Assembly (NCBI GenBank): GCA_038247995.1
Contig: JBBRUG010000176.1
Location: forward strand, 1 to 12,387
Source of the DNA: JBBRUG01 sp038247995
GTDB taxonomy: Bacteria; Chloroflexota; Chloroflexia; Chloroflexales; Chloroflexaceae
Reading direction: 5' to 3'
Length of the DNA: 12,387 nucleotides
Shown: piece after piece, positions 6,801 through 12,387 of the stretch
Numbering within the stretch: the stretch's first letter is position 1
How the letters are laid out: each line of letters opens with the position of its first letter
The notes under the pieces: model-generated
Database searches by the model: none
Told to the model about the DNA's origin: nothing
Seen by the model: the letters and a program-made list of their open reading frames with translations, nothing else
Program-made: the position numbers and the translations under genes

Positions 6801-7506
6801 CCAAGCCGCCATCGACAGCCTCAAAACGCGTATTTTGCGCCTGGGGGTGGTGAACCCGCTGGCCCTTACCGAATACGAAGAAGCTGCCGAGCGCCAACAA
6901 TTCCTCAGTGGCCAGGTGAACGACCTGCGTACGGCCAGCCTTACGCTGCAAGAACTGATTGCCGAACTCGACGAAGCCATGCAGAGCCGCTTTCAGATCA
7001 CCTTCAATGCCGTCGCAGCCGAATTTGAGCAGACCTTCACCCAACTCTTCGGCGGCGGTTCGGCCCGGCTCCAGCTCACCAACAGCGGCGCCGAGCGTAA
7101 CGGCCAACTCCCCGAAGCTGAAGCCGAGACACCGCCGGCCTCACGCAGCGCGCCCGGCGTAGAGATCATCGTCCGGCCACCCGGCAAGAAGCAACAGAAT
7201 ATCTCGCTACTCTCGGGCGGCGAACGTTCACTCACAGCGGCAGCGCTGCTCTTCGCCATTCTGCGCGTCAACCCCAGCCCGTTCTGCATCCTCGATGAAA
7301 CCGATGCCGCCCTCGACGAATCGAATGTCGGGCGCTTCCGCGACGCCCTGCGTAACCTCACCGACAACACCCAGTTCATCTTGATCACCCATAACCGCGG
7401 CACGATTGAAGCCGCCGACACACTCTATGGCGTAACGATGGGCGACGACGGCGGCTCAAAAGTTATGTCGCTACGCGTCGAAGAATATGTGAATGCCGAG
7501 GAATAA
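3844..7506 (+). CDS. smc: Smc, chromosome condensation and segregation ATPase
   Basis: This is the structural maintenance of chromosomes subunit, which dimerises and (with ScpA/ScpB, not in this window) compacts and separates chromosomes. The 1220 residues are slightly longer than the usual ~1,180. The order is: N-terminal head with MYLKRLEIQGFKTFA start and Walker A GPNGSGKS (31-38); long Ala/Arg/Gln/Glu-rich coiled coil (about 170-495); hinge (about 500-690, with GRATFLPLD and NSGGSVTGG); returning coiled coil; and C-terminal head with signature LLSGGERSL (1122-1130), Walker B FCILDETDAALDE (1147-1159) and an ITHN switch motif. The N-terminus is canonical, so the ATG at 3844 is secure, yet no Shine-Dalgarno precedes it; the preceding bases are pyrimidine-rich heptamers. 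Two in-frame repeat-derived segments (residues ~582-603 and ~960-975) probably account for part of the extra length. It is not RecN, SbcC or Rad50: the hinge and head motifs are those of Smc. Confidence 0.97.
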   Translation: MYLKRLEIQGFKTFATRTVFEFRPGVTAVVGPNGSGKSNLADAVRWVLGEQSLSNLRCKRTEELLYAGGGRRAAAGLAEVSLTIDNSDRLLPLDFDEVTVTRRATRAGDNEYFLNRARVRLRDLHEAVEPLGGSYTIINQGLVDAALTLRPEERRRLFEDAAAIGGFELRKAEALRRLRETEGNLQRIDDVLAELEPRLRSLKRQAGQARQHKDLTAELHTLQVHFYAAQWRAATALCATTATEIARTEQALDQARAAQTTIGAELQALRAALRSRRDALGALHERSADLHRRAETLQRDLAVGTERMAALTRRGEDLERRRQELALRREEVRNQAVTAAAEVARAEADLNERRAELRRAEAELADGEAARRALAQELRQAQDAAVRAASTVAQAASRAEQAIGQQARLANDQAELDAAVAQAEQRLAGAHAQVEQARADLAHSEQARSAAIEAERTARTELEQVRSERTQADEARSAVRRALADAEARYDSLARLARSYAGAFAGVRAAMQWAERAGRAGFALVQSIIRTPAEIETAIEVALGSRLQNIVVERWEDAEEAIGELKRSGAGRATFLPLDSIRRTENKEQRTEGRSSRSALRSEPVLGIAADLVDYDTHYEPVVRQLLGRVLVVRDLPTARAELRRLSGGWTIVTLGGEQVNSGGSVTGGAQAKESGALRRERELRELPEQVAQRRSELEQIEQRRSALEQRNQSLAQQQRELERRARETQRAHDTARTGVEAATRRVEQAGQERAWATQRRERLSAELEAITVQIAAAQAQVAAAEQAQARADQQLSALQGRQEVQAAADRAAQERLAGVRAGVGEAEGQLRAQRALLNAHEQSQAQLISQDEGLARETLALIAERERYTADHEQAETNHHALLMAIDDLRGQIDPAEAALHDDETHQAALEAREAAATTALLAAEAANGRAALEAQRASDRQEALFERAAADGIDVAEPLTPQPLLPQTGEGESAPAAGVRAEDLQAAIDSLKTRILRLGVVNPLALTEYEEAAERQQFLSGQVNDLRTASLTLQELIAELDEAMQSRFQITFNAVAAEFEQTFTQLFGGGSARLQLTNSGAERNGQLPEAEAETPPASRSAPGVEIIVRPPGKKQQNISLLSGGERSLTAAALLFAILRVNPSPFCILDETDAALDESNVGRFRDALRNLTDNTQFILITHNRGTIEAADTLYGVTMGDDGGSKVMSLRVEEYVNAEE
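5588..5653 (+). repeat. In-frame heptamer-rich segment inside the smc hinge
   Basis: Four contiguous 7-bp units (GAACAGA, GAACAAA, GAACAAC, GAACAGA; 5591-5618) are followed by two GCGCTCC units (5631-5644) and overlapping inverted arms GCTCCG/CGGAGC (5640-5653). The segment encodes roughly residues 582-603 (reading RRTENKEQRTEG then RSSRSALRSE). It lies between the conserved GRATFLPLD and VLGIAADLV blocks of the hinge, where Smc proteins have a variable linker. Its base pattern is unlike the surrounding coding DNA and like intergenic tandem repeats. Confidence 0.75.
6721..6765 (+). repeat. In-frame palindromic element encoding PLTPQPLLPQTGEGE in smc
   Basis: CCCCT (6736-6740) and CTCCCG (6742-6747) pair with CGGGAG (6752-6757) and AGGGG (6758-6762) around a CAAA loop, leaving one bulged G (6741). 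The encoded peptide at residues 960-974 has the pattern LTPxPxPxxGEGE that recurs in unrelated bacterial proteins wherever this type of dispersed palindromic repeat enters a reading frame. It sits in the connector between the returning coiled coil and the ILRLGVVNPLAL block before the C-terminal head. Confidence 0.8.
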
Positions 7507-7514
7507 GATCCGCA

Positions 7515-7542
7515 GTTGCGCGATCTTTGTTGTCGGCGCAAC
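7515..7542 (+). terminator. Hairpin just after smc, possible terminator
   Basis: GTTGCGC (7515-7521) and GCGCAAC (7536-7542) form a 7-bp stem with a 14-nt loop, starting 8 bp after the smc stop. No T-tract follows, so it is a weak terminator candidate. It directly touches the inverted repeat in the next promoter. Confidence 0.35.
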
Positions 7543-7567
7543 CACTCCAGCGCGAGAGTGGTATAAT
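7542..7567 (+). promoter_or_regulatory. Extended -10 promoter of comEA-pyk with a spacer inverted repeat
   Basis: TGGTATAAT (7559-7567) is a perfect extended -10. No good -35 precedes it. The 20 bp immediately upstream of TATAAT form the inverted repeat CCACTC-N8-GAGTGG (7542-7561), which occupies the normal -35/-10 spacer. The expected start is near 7574, giving a leader of about 100 nt before comEA. Confidence 0.65.
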
Positions 7568-7573
7568 CGGGCT

Positions 7574-7673
7574 GCAACGCTGCACCTCCATTCATAGACG
7601 AACCTCAACCGGCTCTCACACGGTATATGGTCAGGCAACTTTTGTCTGAAACCTAGTGTGAGGAGGTCTGGTT
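7574..7673 (+). promoter_or_regulatory. Structured 5' leader of comEA covering part of the Shine-Dalgarno
   Basis: Outer arms CTCACAC (7615-7621) and GTGTGAG (7656-7662) pair perfectly. Inside, TCAGGCAA (7631-7638) and TTGTCTGA (7642-7649) form an 8-bp stem with one G-U pair and a 3-nt loop. The 3' outer arm includes the first two bases of the Shine-Dalgarno AGGAGG (7661-7666). Near the 5' end, ACCTCC (7584-7589) is an exact complement of GGAGGT (7662-7667), so an alternative anti-Shine-Dalgarno pairing is possible. I do not recognise a known riboswitch class. Confidence 0.55.
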
Positions 7674-8366
7674 ATGGAATTCGCCGGCTGGTGGCGCCAA
7701 CCACGGTTGCTCGCTGCTGCTCTTTGCGTGGTTTTGGGCCTGGCGGTGATCGCCCTCGGCCCGCTGCTGCGCACCGTTCCCACATCTACGCCCGTATCTG
7801 CCGAACTGCTCGCCGATCCATTCGCCGCCGAGCTCCTTGAGGTGCCAACGACCATTCCCAGCCAACCAACGTCACCGCCGGCGCCGCCCGACGTGATCGT
7901 CTATGTGAGTGGCGCCGTTGTTCAACCCGATGTCTATCGCCTGCCGGCCGGCGCACGGGTGAAAGATGCCGTGCTTGCCGCCGGCGGGTTGCTGGCCGAA
8001 GCCGCCGGCGACGCCGTTAATCTTGCTGCACCGGTAAGCGATGCAGCGCACATCCACATTCCGCAGGTGGGCGAAATGTTGCCCGTCGCAGCCGTCACCG
8101 GTGCGCCCGATGGTTCCAGCGCTGCGCCCTCAGCCGCCGGCGAAAACAGCGCTGTTAGTCCGTCGAACGGAGGTCGGCTCGACTTGAACCGGGCGACCCA
8201 GGCCGATTTTGAAGAACTGCCCGGCATCGGTAAAGTGCTTGCCGAGCGCATGGTTGCCTATCGTGAGCAGCACGGCGCATTCAACAGCGTCGCCGATCTG
8301 CGGTCGGTTACCGGGATCGGCGCCAAGCTGTTTGCCGATTTAGAACCGCTGGTGGTTGTGCAGTAG
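7674..8366 (+). CDS. comEA: ComEA-like helix-hairpin-helix DNA-binding protein
   Basis: This 230-residue, membrane-anchored DNA receptor is of the kind that binds double-stranded DNA outside the cell membrane during natural transformation and hands it to the ComEC channel. A single N-terminal membrane helix (about 11-32, LLAAALCVVLGLAVIALGPLL) precedes a Pro/Thr-rich linker (about 36-72). An SLBB-type domain follows (about 73-132, VIVYVSGAVVQPDVYRLPAG), then a second low-complexity linker and a C-terminal pair of helix-hairpin-helix motifs (LDLNRATQADFEELPGIG at 169-186; VTGIGAKLF at 212-220). Domain order and length match ComEA. AGGAGG seven bases upstream fixes the ATG at 7674. comEC is not adjacent. 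pyk follows after 47 bp and may be co-transcribed. The SLBB plus HhH layout also occurs in ComEA-like proteins of uncertain function, so a role in competence is inferred. Confidence 0.92.
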   Translation: MEFAGWWRQPRLLAAALCVVLGLAVIALGPLLRTVPTSTPVSAELLADPFAAELLEVPTTIPSQPTSPPAPPDVIVYVSGAVVQPDVYRLPAGARVKDAVLAAGGLLAEAAGDAVNLAAPVSDAAHIHIPQVGEMLPVAAVTGAPDGSSAAPSAAGENSAVSPSNGGRLDLNRATQADFEELPGIGKVLAERMVAYREQHGAFNSVADLRSVTGIGAKLFADLEPLVVVQ

Positions 8367-8374
8367 CGCGGGCG

Positions 8375-8386
8375 CGGGCGCGCCCG
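8375..8386. repeat. 12-bp GC palindrome between comEA and pyk
   Basis: CGGGCGCGCCCG is a perfect 12-bp palindrome nine bases after the comEA stop, preceded by CGCGGG. It lacks a T-tract and is too compact for a strong hairpin. It shares a GGGCG...CGCCC core with the elements at 1305-1326 and 3690-3709. Confidence 0.5.
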
Positions 8387-8413
8387 TATCAATACGATGA
8401 AGCAGGAGCCGTT

Positions 8414-9835
8414 ATGCGTCGAACAAAAATTGTTGCCACGCTTGGTCCATCTACCAATACGCCCGAACGGATTGCCGGCCTGATTCGCGCCGGAATGAAC
8501 GTCGCCCGCCTGAACTTCTCGCACGGCAACCACGCCGAACACGCCGCCCGGATCGCCATGGTGCGCCGTGCTTCCGCTGAAGCCGGTCGCTATGTCGCTA
8601 TTTTGCAAGATCTCCAAGGGCCGAAGATCCGCACCGGCCCGCTGGAGAACGGCGAACCTGTTGATCTGGTCGCCGGTCAGCGGTTTACGATCACCGTTGA
8701 GCCGATTATCGGCACGGCGGAAAAAGTCAGCACTACCTATAAAAGCCTGGCTCAGGACGTGCGCGTGCGCGACCGAATTCTGCTTTCTGATGGGCTGATT
8801 GAGCTCATGGTGACCAGCCGTAACGATACCGAGGTTGTTACCGAGATTGTACACGGCGGAAAGCTGAAACAACACCAGGGGATTAACCTGCCGGGCGTGC
8901 GCGTCAGTGCGCCGGCGGCCACCGAGAAGGATATTGAGGATCTGCACTTCGGCCTGGAGCAGGGCGTCGATTTTGTTGCGCTCTCGTTTGTGCGCAAAGC
9001 CAGCGACCTCATGGTGGTAAAAGATATTATTGCCGCCAAAGGCTTAACTACCCCGGTAATTGCGAAGATCGAGCGTCCGGAAGCGCTGGAAGTCTTGCCG
9101 GAGATCCTCGCCGTCGCCGACGGGATTATGGTCGCTCGCGGCGACCTCGGCGTAGAAATGGCGCCCGAGCGCGTGCCGCTCGTGCAGAAGCAGATTATCG
9201 GCGCCGCAAACCGGTCGCTCATTCCAGTTATTACGGCCACGCAGATGCTCGAGTCGATGATTATCAACCCGCGGCCCACGCGTGCCGAAGCCAGTGATGT
9301 CGCCAATGCGATTATCGACGGCACCGACGCAGTGATGCTCAGCGGCGAAACCGCCGCCGGCGACTATCCGCTCGAAGCTGTGCAGATGATGGCGCTGATC
9401 GCCGACGCGATCGAAGGCAGTGGCCATAACAACAGTGACACGTCGCCGCGCTGGTCGATCCCTGAAGTCCAGTCCAACGCCCGCGCGATCGCCGCTGCCG
9501 CCTGTACCATCGCCGATGCGCTGCCGGTGCGCGCCATCGCCGTGCTCACCCAAAGCGGCTCCAGTGCGCGCCTCGTCTCGCATTACCGCCCCGAAGTGCC
9601 GATTATCGCCTTCTGCCCAACCGCCGAAACCGCCCGGCGCACCAACCTGTATTGGGGCGTTATGCCGCTTGAGATCGAGACCGAAGACCGCCTCGACGAG
9701 CTCGAAAAGCGGCTTCAACAAATCCTGCGCGAGCGGGGGTTTGTGCAGCGCGGCGATTTGATTGTGCTCAGCGGCGGCCACCCGATCTACCGCTACGGGC
9801 AGACCAACTTCCTCAAAGTCGTGCAGATCGAGTAA
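8414..9835 (+). CDS. pyk: Pyruvate kinase
   Basis: It catalyses the last step of glycolysis, phosphoenolpyruvate plus ADP to pyruvate plus ATP, in the cytoplasm as a tetramer. The 473 residues are full length for a bacterial enzyme without an extra C-terminal domain. Motifs seen are the TKIVATLGPS start (4-13), NVARLNFSHG (29-38, substrate Arg32), LQDLQGPKIRTG (64-75), the PVIAKIERPEAL active site (214-225; catalytic K218, metal ligand E220), ARGDLG (241-246, metal ligand D244), TATQMLESM (274-282, catalytic Thr276) and MLSGETAAGDYPLEAV (308-323). E103 in the B domain occupies the position typical of K+-dependent enzymes (inferred from remembered alignments). AGGAG (8404-8408) five bases upstream supports the ATG. 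It probably shares the comEA promoter, as no clear promoter lies in the 47-bp gap. A hairpin follows. Confidence 0.97.
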   Translation: MRRTKIVATLGPSTNTPERIAGLIRAGMNVARLNFSHGNHAEHAARIAMVRRASAEAGRYVAILQDLQGPKIRTGPLENGEPVDLVAGQRFTITVEPIIGTAEKVSTTYKSLAQDVRVRDRILLSDGLIELMVTSRNDTEVVTEIVHGGKLKQHQGINLPGVRVSAPAATEKDIEDLHFGLEQGVDFVALSFVRKASDLMVVKDIIAAKGLTTPVIAKIERPEALEVLPEILAVADGIMVARGDLGVEMAPERVPLVQKQIIGAANRSLIPVITATQMLESMIINPRPTRAEASDVANAIIDGTDAVMLSGETAAGDYPLEAVQMMALIADAIEGSGHNNSDTSPRWSIPEVQSNARAIAAAACTIADALPVRAIAVLTQSGSSARLVSHYRPEVPIIAFCPTAETARRTNLYWGVMPLEIETEDRLDELEKRLQQILRERGFVQRGDLIVLSGGHPIYRYGQTNFLKVVQIE

Positions 9836-9844
9836 GGGTGCAGC

Positions 9845-9880
9845 GCGGCGTCCACTTTGCATACCCAAAGTGGACGCCGC
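9845..9880. terminator. Perfect-stem hairpin between convergent pyk and the WD40 gene
   Basis: GCGGCGTCCACTTT (9845-9858) pairs without a mismatch with AAAGTGGACGCCGC (9867-9880). One more G-C (9859/9866) extends the stem to 15 bp with a 6-nt loop. It starts 9 bp after the pyk stop and ends 17 bp before the stop of the opposing gene, so it can act in both directions. Neither strand has a T-tract after the stem, which is unusual for a Rho-independent terminator. Confidence 0.75.
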
Positions 9881-9897
9881 AGGAATATCGTTTGGGT

Positions 9898-12387
9898 CTA
9901 ACTGTAGCCCTTGCTTATGTGCAACTGAAAGCGTGCTTCCTGCGCAGAACTGAGCGTGGCCAGATGGCGCTCGGTCTGCACAAAACGCAACAGTTCCGGC
10001 AGCGGATCAACCCGCCAGATCCGAATCACGCCATCAGTAGCGCCGGCCAGGATGGTGCGACCGTCGGCGCTGAACACGGCGCTGTAGACGAGGGCGCCCC
10101 CAGCGTCAAAGCGGCGTAACTCCCGGCCGGTAGCGACATCCCACAATGCCAGGGTTGCCAGGCCGGCGGCGAAGAGCGCCGTTTGGCCGTCGGGGCTAAA
10201 CGCGACCACAAGAACCGGGCCGGCCTGCTTGGGGAAGCGTTCGAGATCGACGTCGCGCACGCGATCCCACAAGCGCACGGTACCGTCGGCTGATCCCGAG
10301 AGCGCCAGGAGTCCGTCGGCACTGATCGCAATACTACTGACTGCACCGGCGTGCCCCTGCAACCGACGAATCTCCGCGCCGCTGGCAACATCCCATTCGC
10401 GGATGGTCGCATCAACCCCGCCCGACAGAATCGTGCGCCCGTCGGGGCTGAACACGGCGCACTCGACCCCGGCGGTGTGACCGGTCAAACAGCGCGCCTC
10501 TCCTCCCGCCGCCAGATCCCAAAGCCGAATCGTGCCGTCGTGCGAGGCCGAAAGCGCAAGCCGCCCAGCGGGGCTGAAGGCGACATCCCACACATAGCCG
10601 GTGTGGCCGGTGAACTGCCGCAGCAGCGTACCGCTCGCAACCTCCCAGAGGCGCACCACGTGATCGACTGAACCGGTCAGCGCCAACTGCCCGTCGGGGC
10701 TGAAAGCCACACCCTCAACACCGTTGTTGTGGCCGACAAACTGACGCAGTTCGCGCCCGGTCGCGCGATCCCAGAGCCGCGCCGTCCAATCCCACGAACT
10801 ACTGAGTACCAGTCGTTCGTCGGGGCTGAGCGCCACACTGCGCACCCAACTGGTATGGCCGGTGATCCGGCGCAACTCGGCCCCATTGGTCAGATCCCAG
10901 AGCCGCAGTGTGCCATCGCGCGAGCCGGAAAGCAGGTGCTGTCCATCGGGCGTGAAGGCCAGGCTAAAGACTTCGTCGCGATGTTCCCGAAAACAGTGCA
11001 CCTCGCGTCCGCTGGCGCTCGCCCAGATCTGCACCCGATTAGCTGCGGCTGAGGCGATCCAACGTCCGTCACGACTCAGCGCTACGCTCATCACCGAACC
11101 AGCGTGGCCGGTAATCACGCGCAGTTCGCGCCCGGTCGCCACCTCCCACAAACGCACCGTTGCATCCCACGCACAGGAAACGGCCAGTTGGCCATCGGCG
11201 CTTATGGCAACGCATTGGACACGATTGGTATGGCCGGTAAAAGCACGCAGCAGCTGGCCGGTGGCGCCATCCCACAGGCATACGGTTGTGTCGGACGATC
11301 CCGAGAGAATCCGGCTGCCGTCGGCGCTGAATACGGCGCTCCAGACCCAACCGCTATGGCCTGCATAGCGCCGGATCTCGGCGCCGGTGGAGCGATCCCA
11401 GAGCCGAATGGTCAGATCTTTTGATGCCGAGAGCACCGAGCGCCCATCGGGGCTAAAGACAACACTGGTAACATCTGCCATATGGCCGTTAAAGCGCTGA
11501 AGCTCCGCACCGGTTTGCGCATCCCACAAATGAATGCGCCCATCGGCGGCGCCGGCCAGCGCATAGCGCCCGTCGGGGCTGAGCGCTACACTCCAGGGAT
11601 TGGCTTCCAGGCCGTGCAGACGCCGGATCTCGCTCCCACGCGCCACGTCCCAAAGCCGCAAACTTAGATCAGACCCGCCCGAGAGCGCTAGGGCGCCGGT
11701 ACAATCAAAAACCGCACTCATCACTGCGTCGCTATGGCCGCTAAACAGTCGTCGTGTGCCGGGGGCATACGCAGCCTGGGCCAGGATGGCCTGCGCTTCC
11801 GGCGCGGGGCACGCTACCTGCACCGCCGCCAGCGCCAACGTACGGGCCTGATCGAGGTTGCCCTCGGCAATGGCGGCCTGGGCCGCCGAAGCAAGCGCCT
11901 GGCCCTGAGCACGTTCGGCATGCTCTTCGGCAGCTTGCTGTTGTTGCTGCGCCAAGGCGGCAAACACCATTAACGCATTGGTGAGGCCGCGCAAACGGGT
12001 GACACCTTCACGGGCGGCGTGCAGTTCACGCTCCTGCCGCTCGTGTTCGAGCCGTGCCAACTGCTCACGCTCACGCAAACTGGCTTCCAGATAGGCGCGC
12101 TCGTCGGTGTTCAGCCAGATCGCGGCGCGCTCAGCCAGCAGCGCAAATTGCGCCAACCGCGCCCCGCCCGCCAGAAAACTCACATCGCACCCGGCGGCGA
12201 TCCACTCCTGCGCTGCGGCAAGCAAGCGGCGCTGCACGCGCAGATCCTCACGGCTCTGGGTACACCAGTCGCGCAGGCGCGCCCAGTCGCGGATCAACGC
12301 CTCGTGGGCCAGTTCCACGGTCGGCATGCCGCGCTGGGGATCACGGTCGAAAGTGAGCAGCCGATAGCGCCCGTATGCAGCGAGCAG
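9898..12387 (-). CDS. STAND-type NTPase protein with 14 WD40 repeats, 5' end outside the window
   Basis: The frame is open from the right edge to the TAG at 9900-9898, giving 829 visible residues. An internal Met (at 12327) is not the start: 20 upstream codons (LLAAYGRYRLLTFDRDPQRG) already match the family. Residues 1 to about 130 are the C-terminal helical part of an nSTAND1-like NTPase module (RLLTFDRDP...PTVELAHEALIRDWARLRDW, then LREREQL). A short hydrophobic stretch LTNALMVFAALA (135-146) and five Gln follow, then a helical Ala-rich segment (about 152-205). Next come 14 WD40 repeats (about 213-794) and a 35-residue tail. Such proteins act as cytoplasmic or membrane-tethered signalling or sensing scaffolds; the N-terminal effector (transcription activator, protease, TIR or other) and the P-loop lie outside the window. 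The ligand and role are therefore unknown. It is convergent with pyk across a hairpin. Confidence 0.9.
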   Translation of the reverse strand: MLAAYGRYRLLTFDRDPQRGMPTVELAHEALIRDWARLRDWCTQSREDLRVQRRLLAAAQEWIAAGCDVSFLAGGARLAQFALLAERAAIWLNTDERAYLEASLREREQLARLEHERQERELHAAREGVTRLRGLTNALMVFAALAQQQQQAAEEHAERAQGQALASAAQAAIAEGNLDQARTLALAAVQVACPAPEAQAILAQAAYAPGTRRLFSGHSDAVMSAVFDCTGALALSGGSDLSLRLWDVARGSEIRRLHGLEANPWSVALSPDGRYALAGAADGRIHLWDAQTGAELQRFNGHMADVTSVVFSPDGRSVLSASKDLTIRLWDRSTGAEIRRYAGHSGWVWSAVFSADGSRILSGSSDTTVCLWDGATGQLLRAFTGHTNRVQCVAISADGQLAVSCAWDATVRLWEVATGRELRVITGHAGSVMSVALSRDGRWIASAAANRVQIWASASGREVHCFREHRDEVFSLAFTPDGQHLLSGSRDGTLRLWDLTNGAELRRITGHTSWVRSVALSPDERLVLSSSWDWTARLWDRATGRELRQFVGHNNGVEGVAFSPDGQLALTGSVDHVVRLWEVASGTLLRQFTGHTGYVWDVAFSPAGRLALSASHDGTIRLWDLAAGGEARCLTGHTAGVECAVFSPDGRTILSGGVDATIREWDVASGAEIRRLQGHAGAVSSIAISADGLLALSGSADGTVRLWDRVRDVDLERFPKQAGPVLVVAFSPDGQTALFAAGLATLALWDVATGRELRRFDAGGALVYSAVFSADGRTILAGATDGVIRIWRVDPLPELLRFVQTERHLATLSSAQEARFQLHISKGYS
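10006..11751 (-). repeat. Array of 14 WD40 repeats (about 126 bp each)
   Basis: Thirteen units of 42 codons (one of 41) plus a final one follow each other without linkers. Most carry GH near the start, SPDG or SADG in the middle and RLWD near the end. Fourteen is the number expected for two seven-bladed propellers. Irregular units: the sixth lacks the Asp before the structural turn (AANRVQIWAS) and is 41 residues; the thirteenth and fourteenth lack the GH pair; the fourteenth ends RIWRVD. Recurrent DNA such as CCGTCGGGGCTGAA marks the SPDG positions on the plus strand. Confidence 0.92.

Noticed and set aside
6352..7107. Minus-strand open frame of 251 codons
   Set aside because: It is antisense to the coiled coil and connector of smc, which has continuous family homology; the product resembles nothing known.
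7574..7673. Known riboswitch in the comEA leader
   Set aside because: I could not match it to any conserved riboswitch core; it is reported only as a structured leader.
9898..12327. Taking the Met at 12327 as the true start of the WD40 protein
   Set aside because: The 20 codons upstream to the window edge are in frame and encode the conserved RLLTFDRDP block, so the gene continues beyond the window.

Overview
This 12.4 kb window is GC-rich bacterial chromosome. It most likely comes from the Chloroflexota, class Chloroflexia (a Roseiflexus/Chloroflexus-like filamentous bacterium). The clues are menaquinone genes, a large STAND-type WD40 protein, extended -10 promoters (TGnTATAAT type), GC-rich intergenic palindromes and many short tandem repeats. 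This placement is by pattern recognition only; there is no rRNA or other strong phylogenetic marker.

Layout, left to right. (1) 1-2801, minus strand: the 5' two thirds of menD (cut by the left edge), then a 163-bp repeat-filled gap, then menF. These are the first two committed steps of menaquinone synthesis, transcribed leftward as menF-menD. (2) 2802-2972: a divergent promoter region with a 20-bp imperfect palindrome. (3) 2973-3650, plus: a GntR/FadR-type regulator divergent from menF. (4) 3651-3843: a hairpin, an extended -10 promoter and a nine-copy heptamer array ending 7 bp before the next gene. (5) 3844-7506, plus: a complete smc carrying two in-frame segments that look like dispersed intergenic repeats. 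(6) 7507-7673: a hairpin, a strong extended -10 promoter and a structured leader partly covering the Shine-Dalgarno. (7) 7674-8366: comEA-like DNA-binding protein, followed after 47 bp by (8) pyk (pyruvate kinase, 8414-9835). (9) 9836-9897: a perfect 15-bp stem hairpin between convergent genes. (10) 9898 to the right edge, minus: the C-terminal 829 residues of a STAND-type NTPase protein with 14 WD40 repeats (two seven-bladed propellers); its N-terminus lies outside the window.

The genes are mostly housekeeping and do not form one pathway. The linked pairs are menF-menD, menF/gntR (shared divergent region) and comEA-pyk (short gap). I see no CRISPR array, transposase, tRNA or rRNA, and no gene-free stretch over 300 bases. 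The most unusual feature is the amount of short-period repeat DNA (7- and 9-bp units, palindromes) in the gaps, together with two repeat-like segments inside the essential-type gene smc. The visible part of the STAND-WD40 protein is the other item worth following beyond the right edge.
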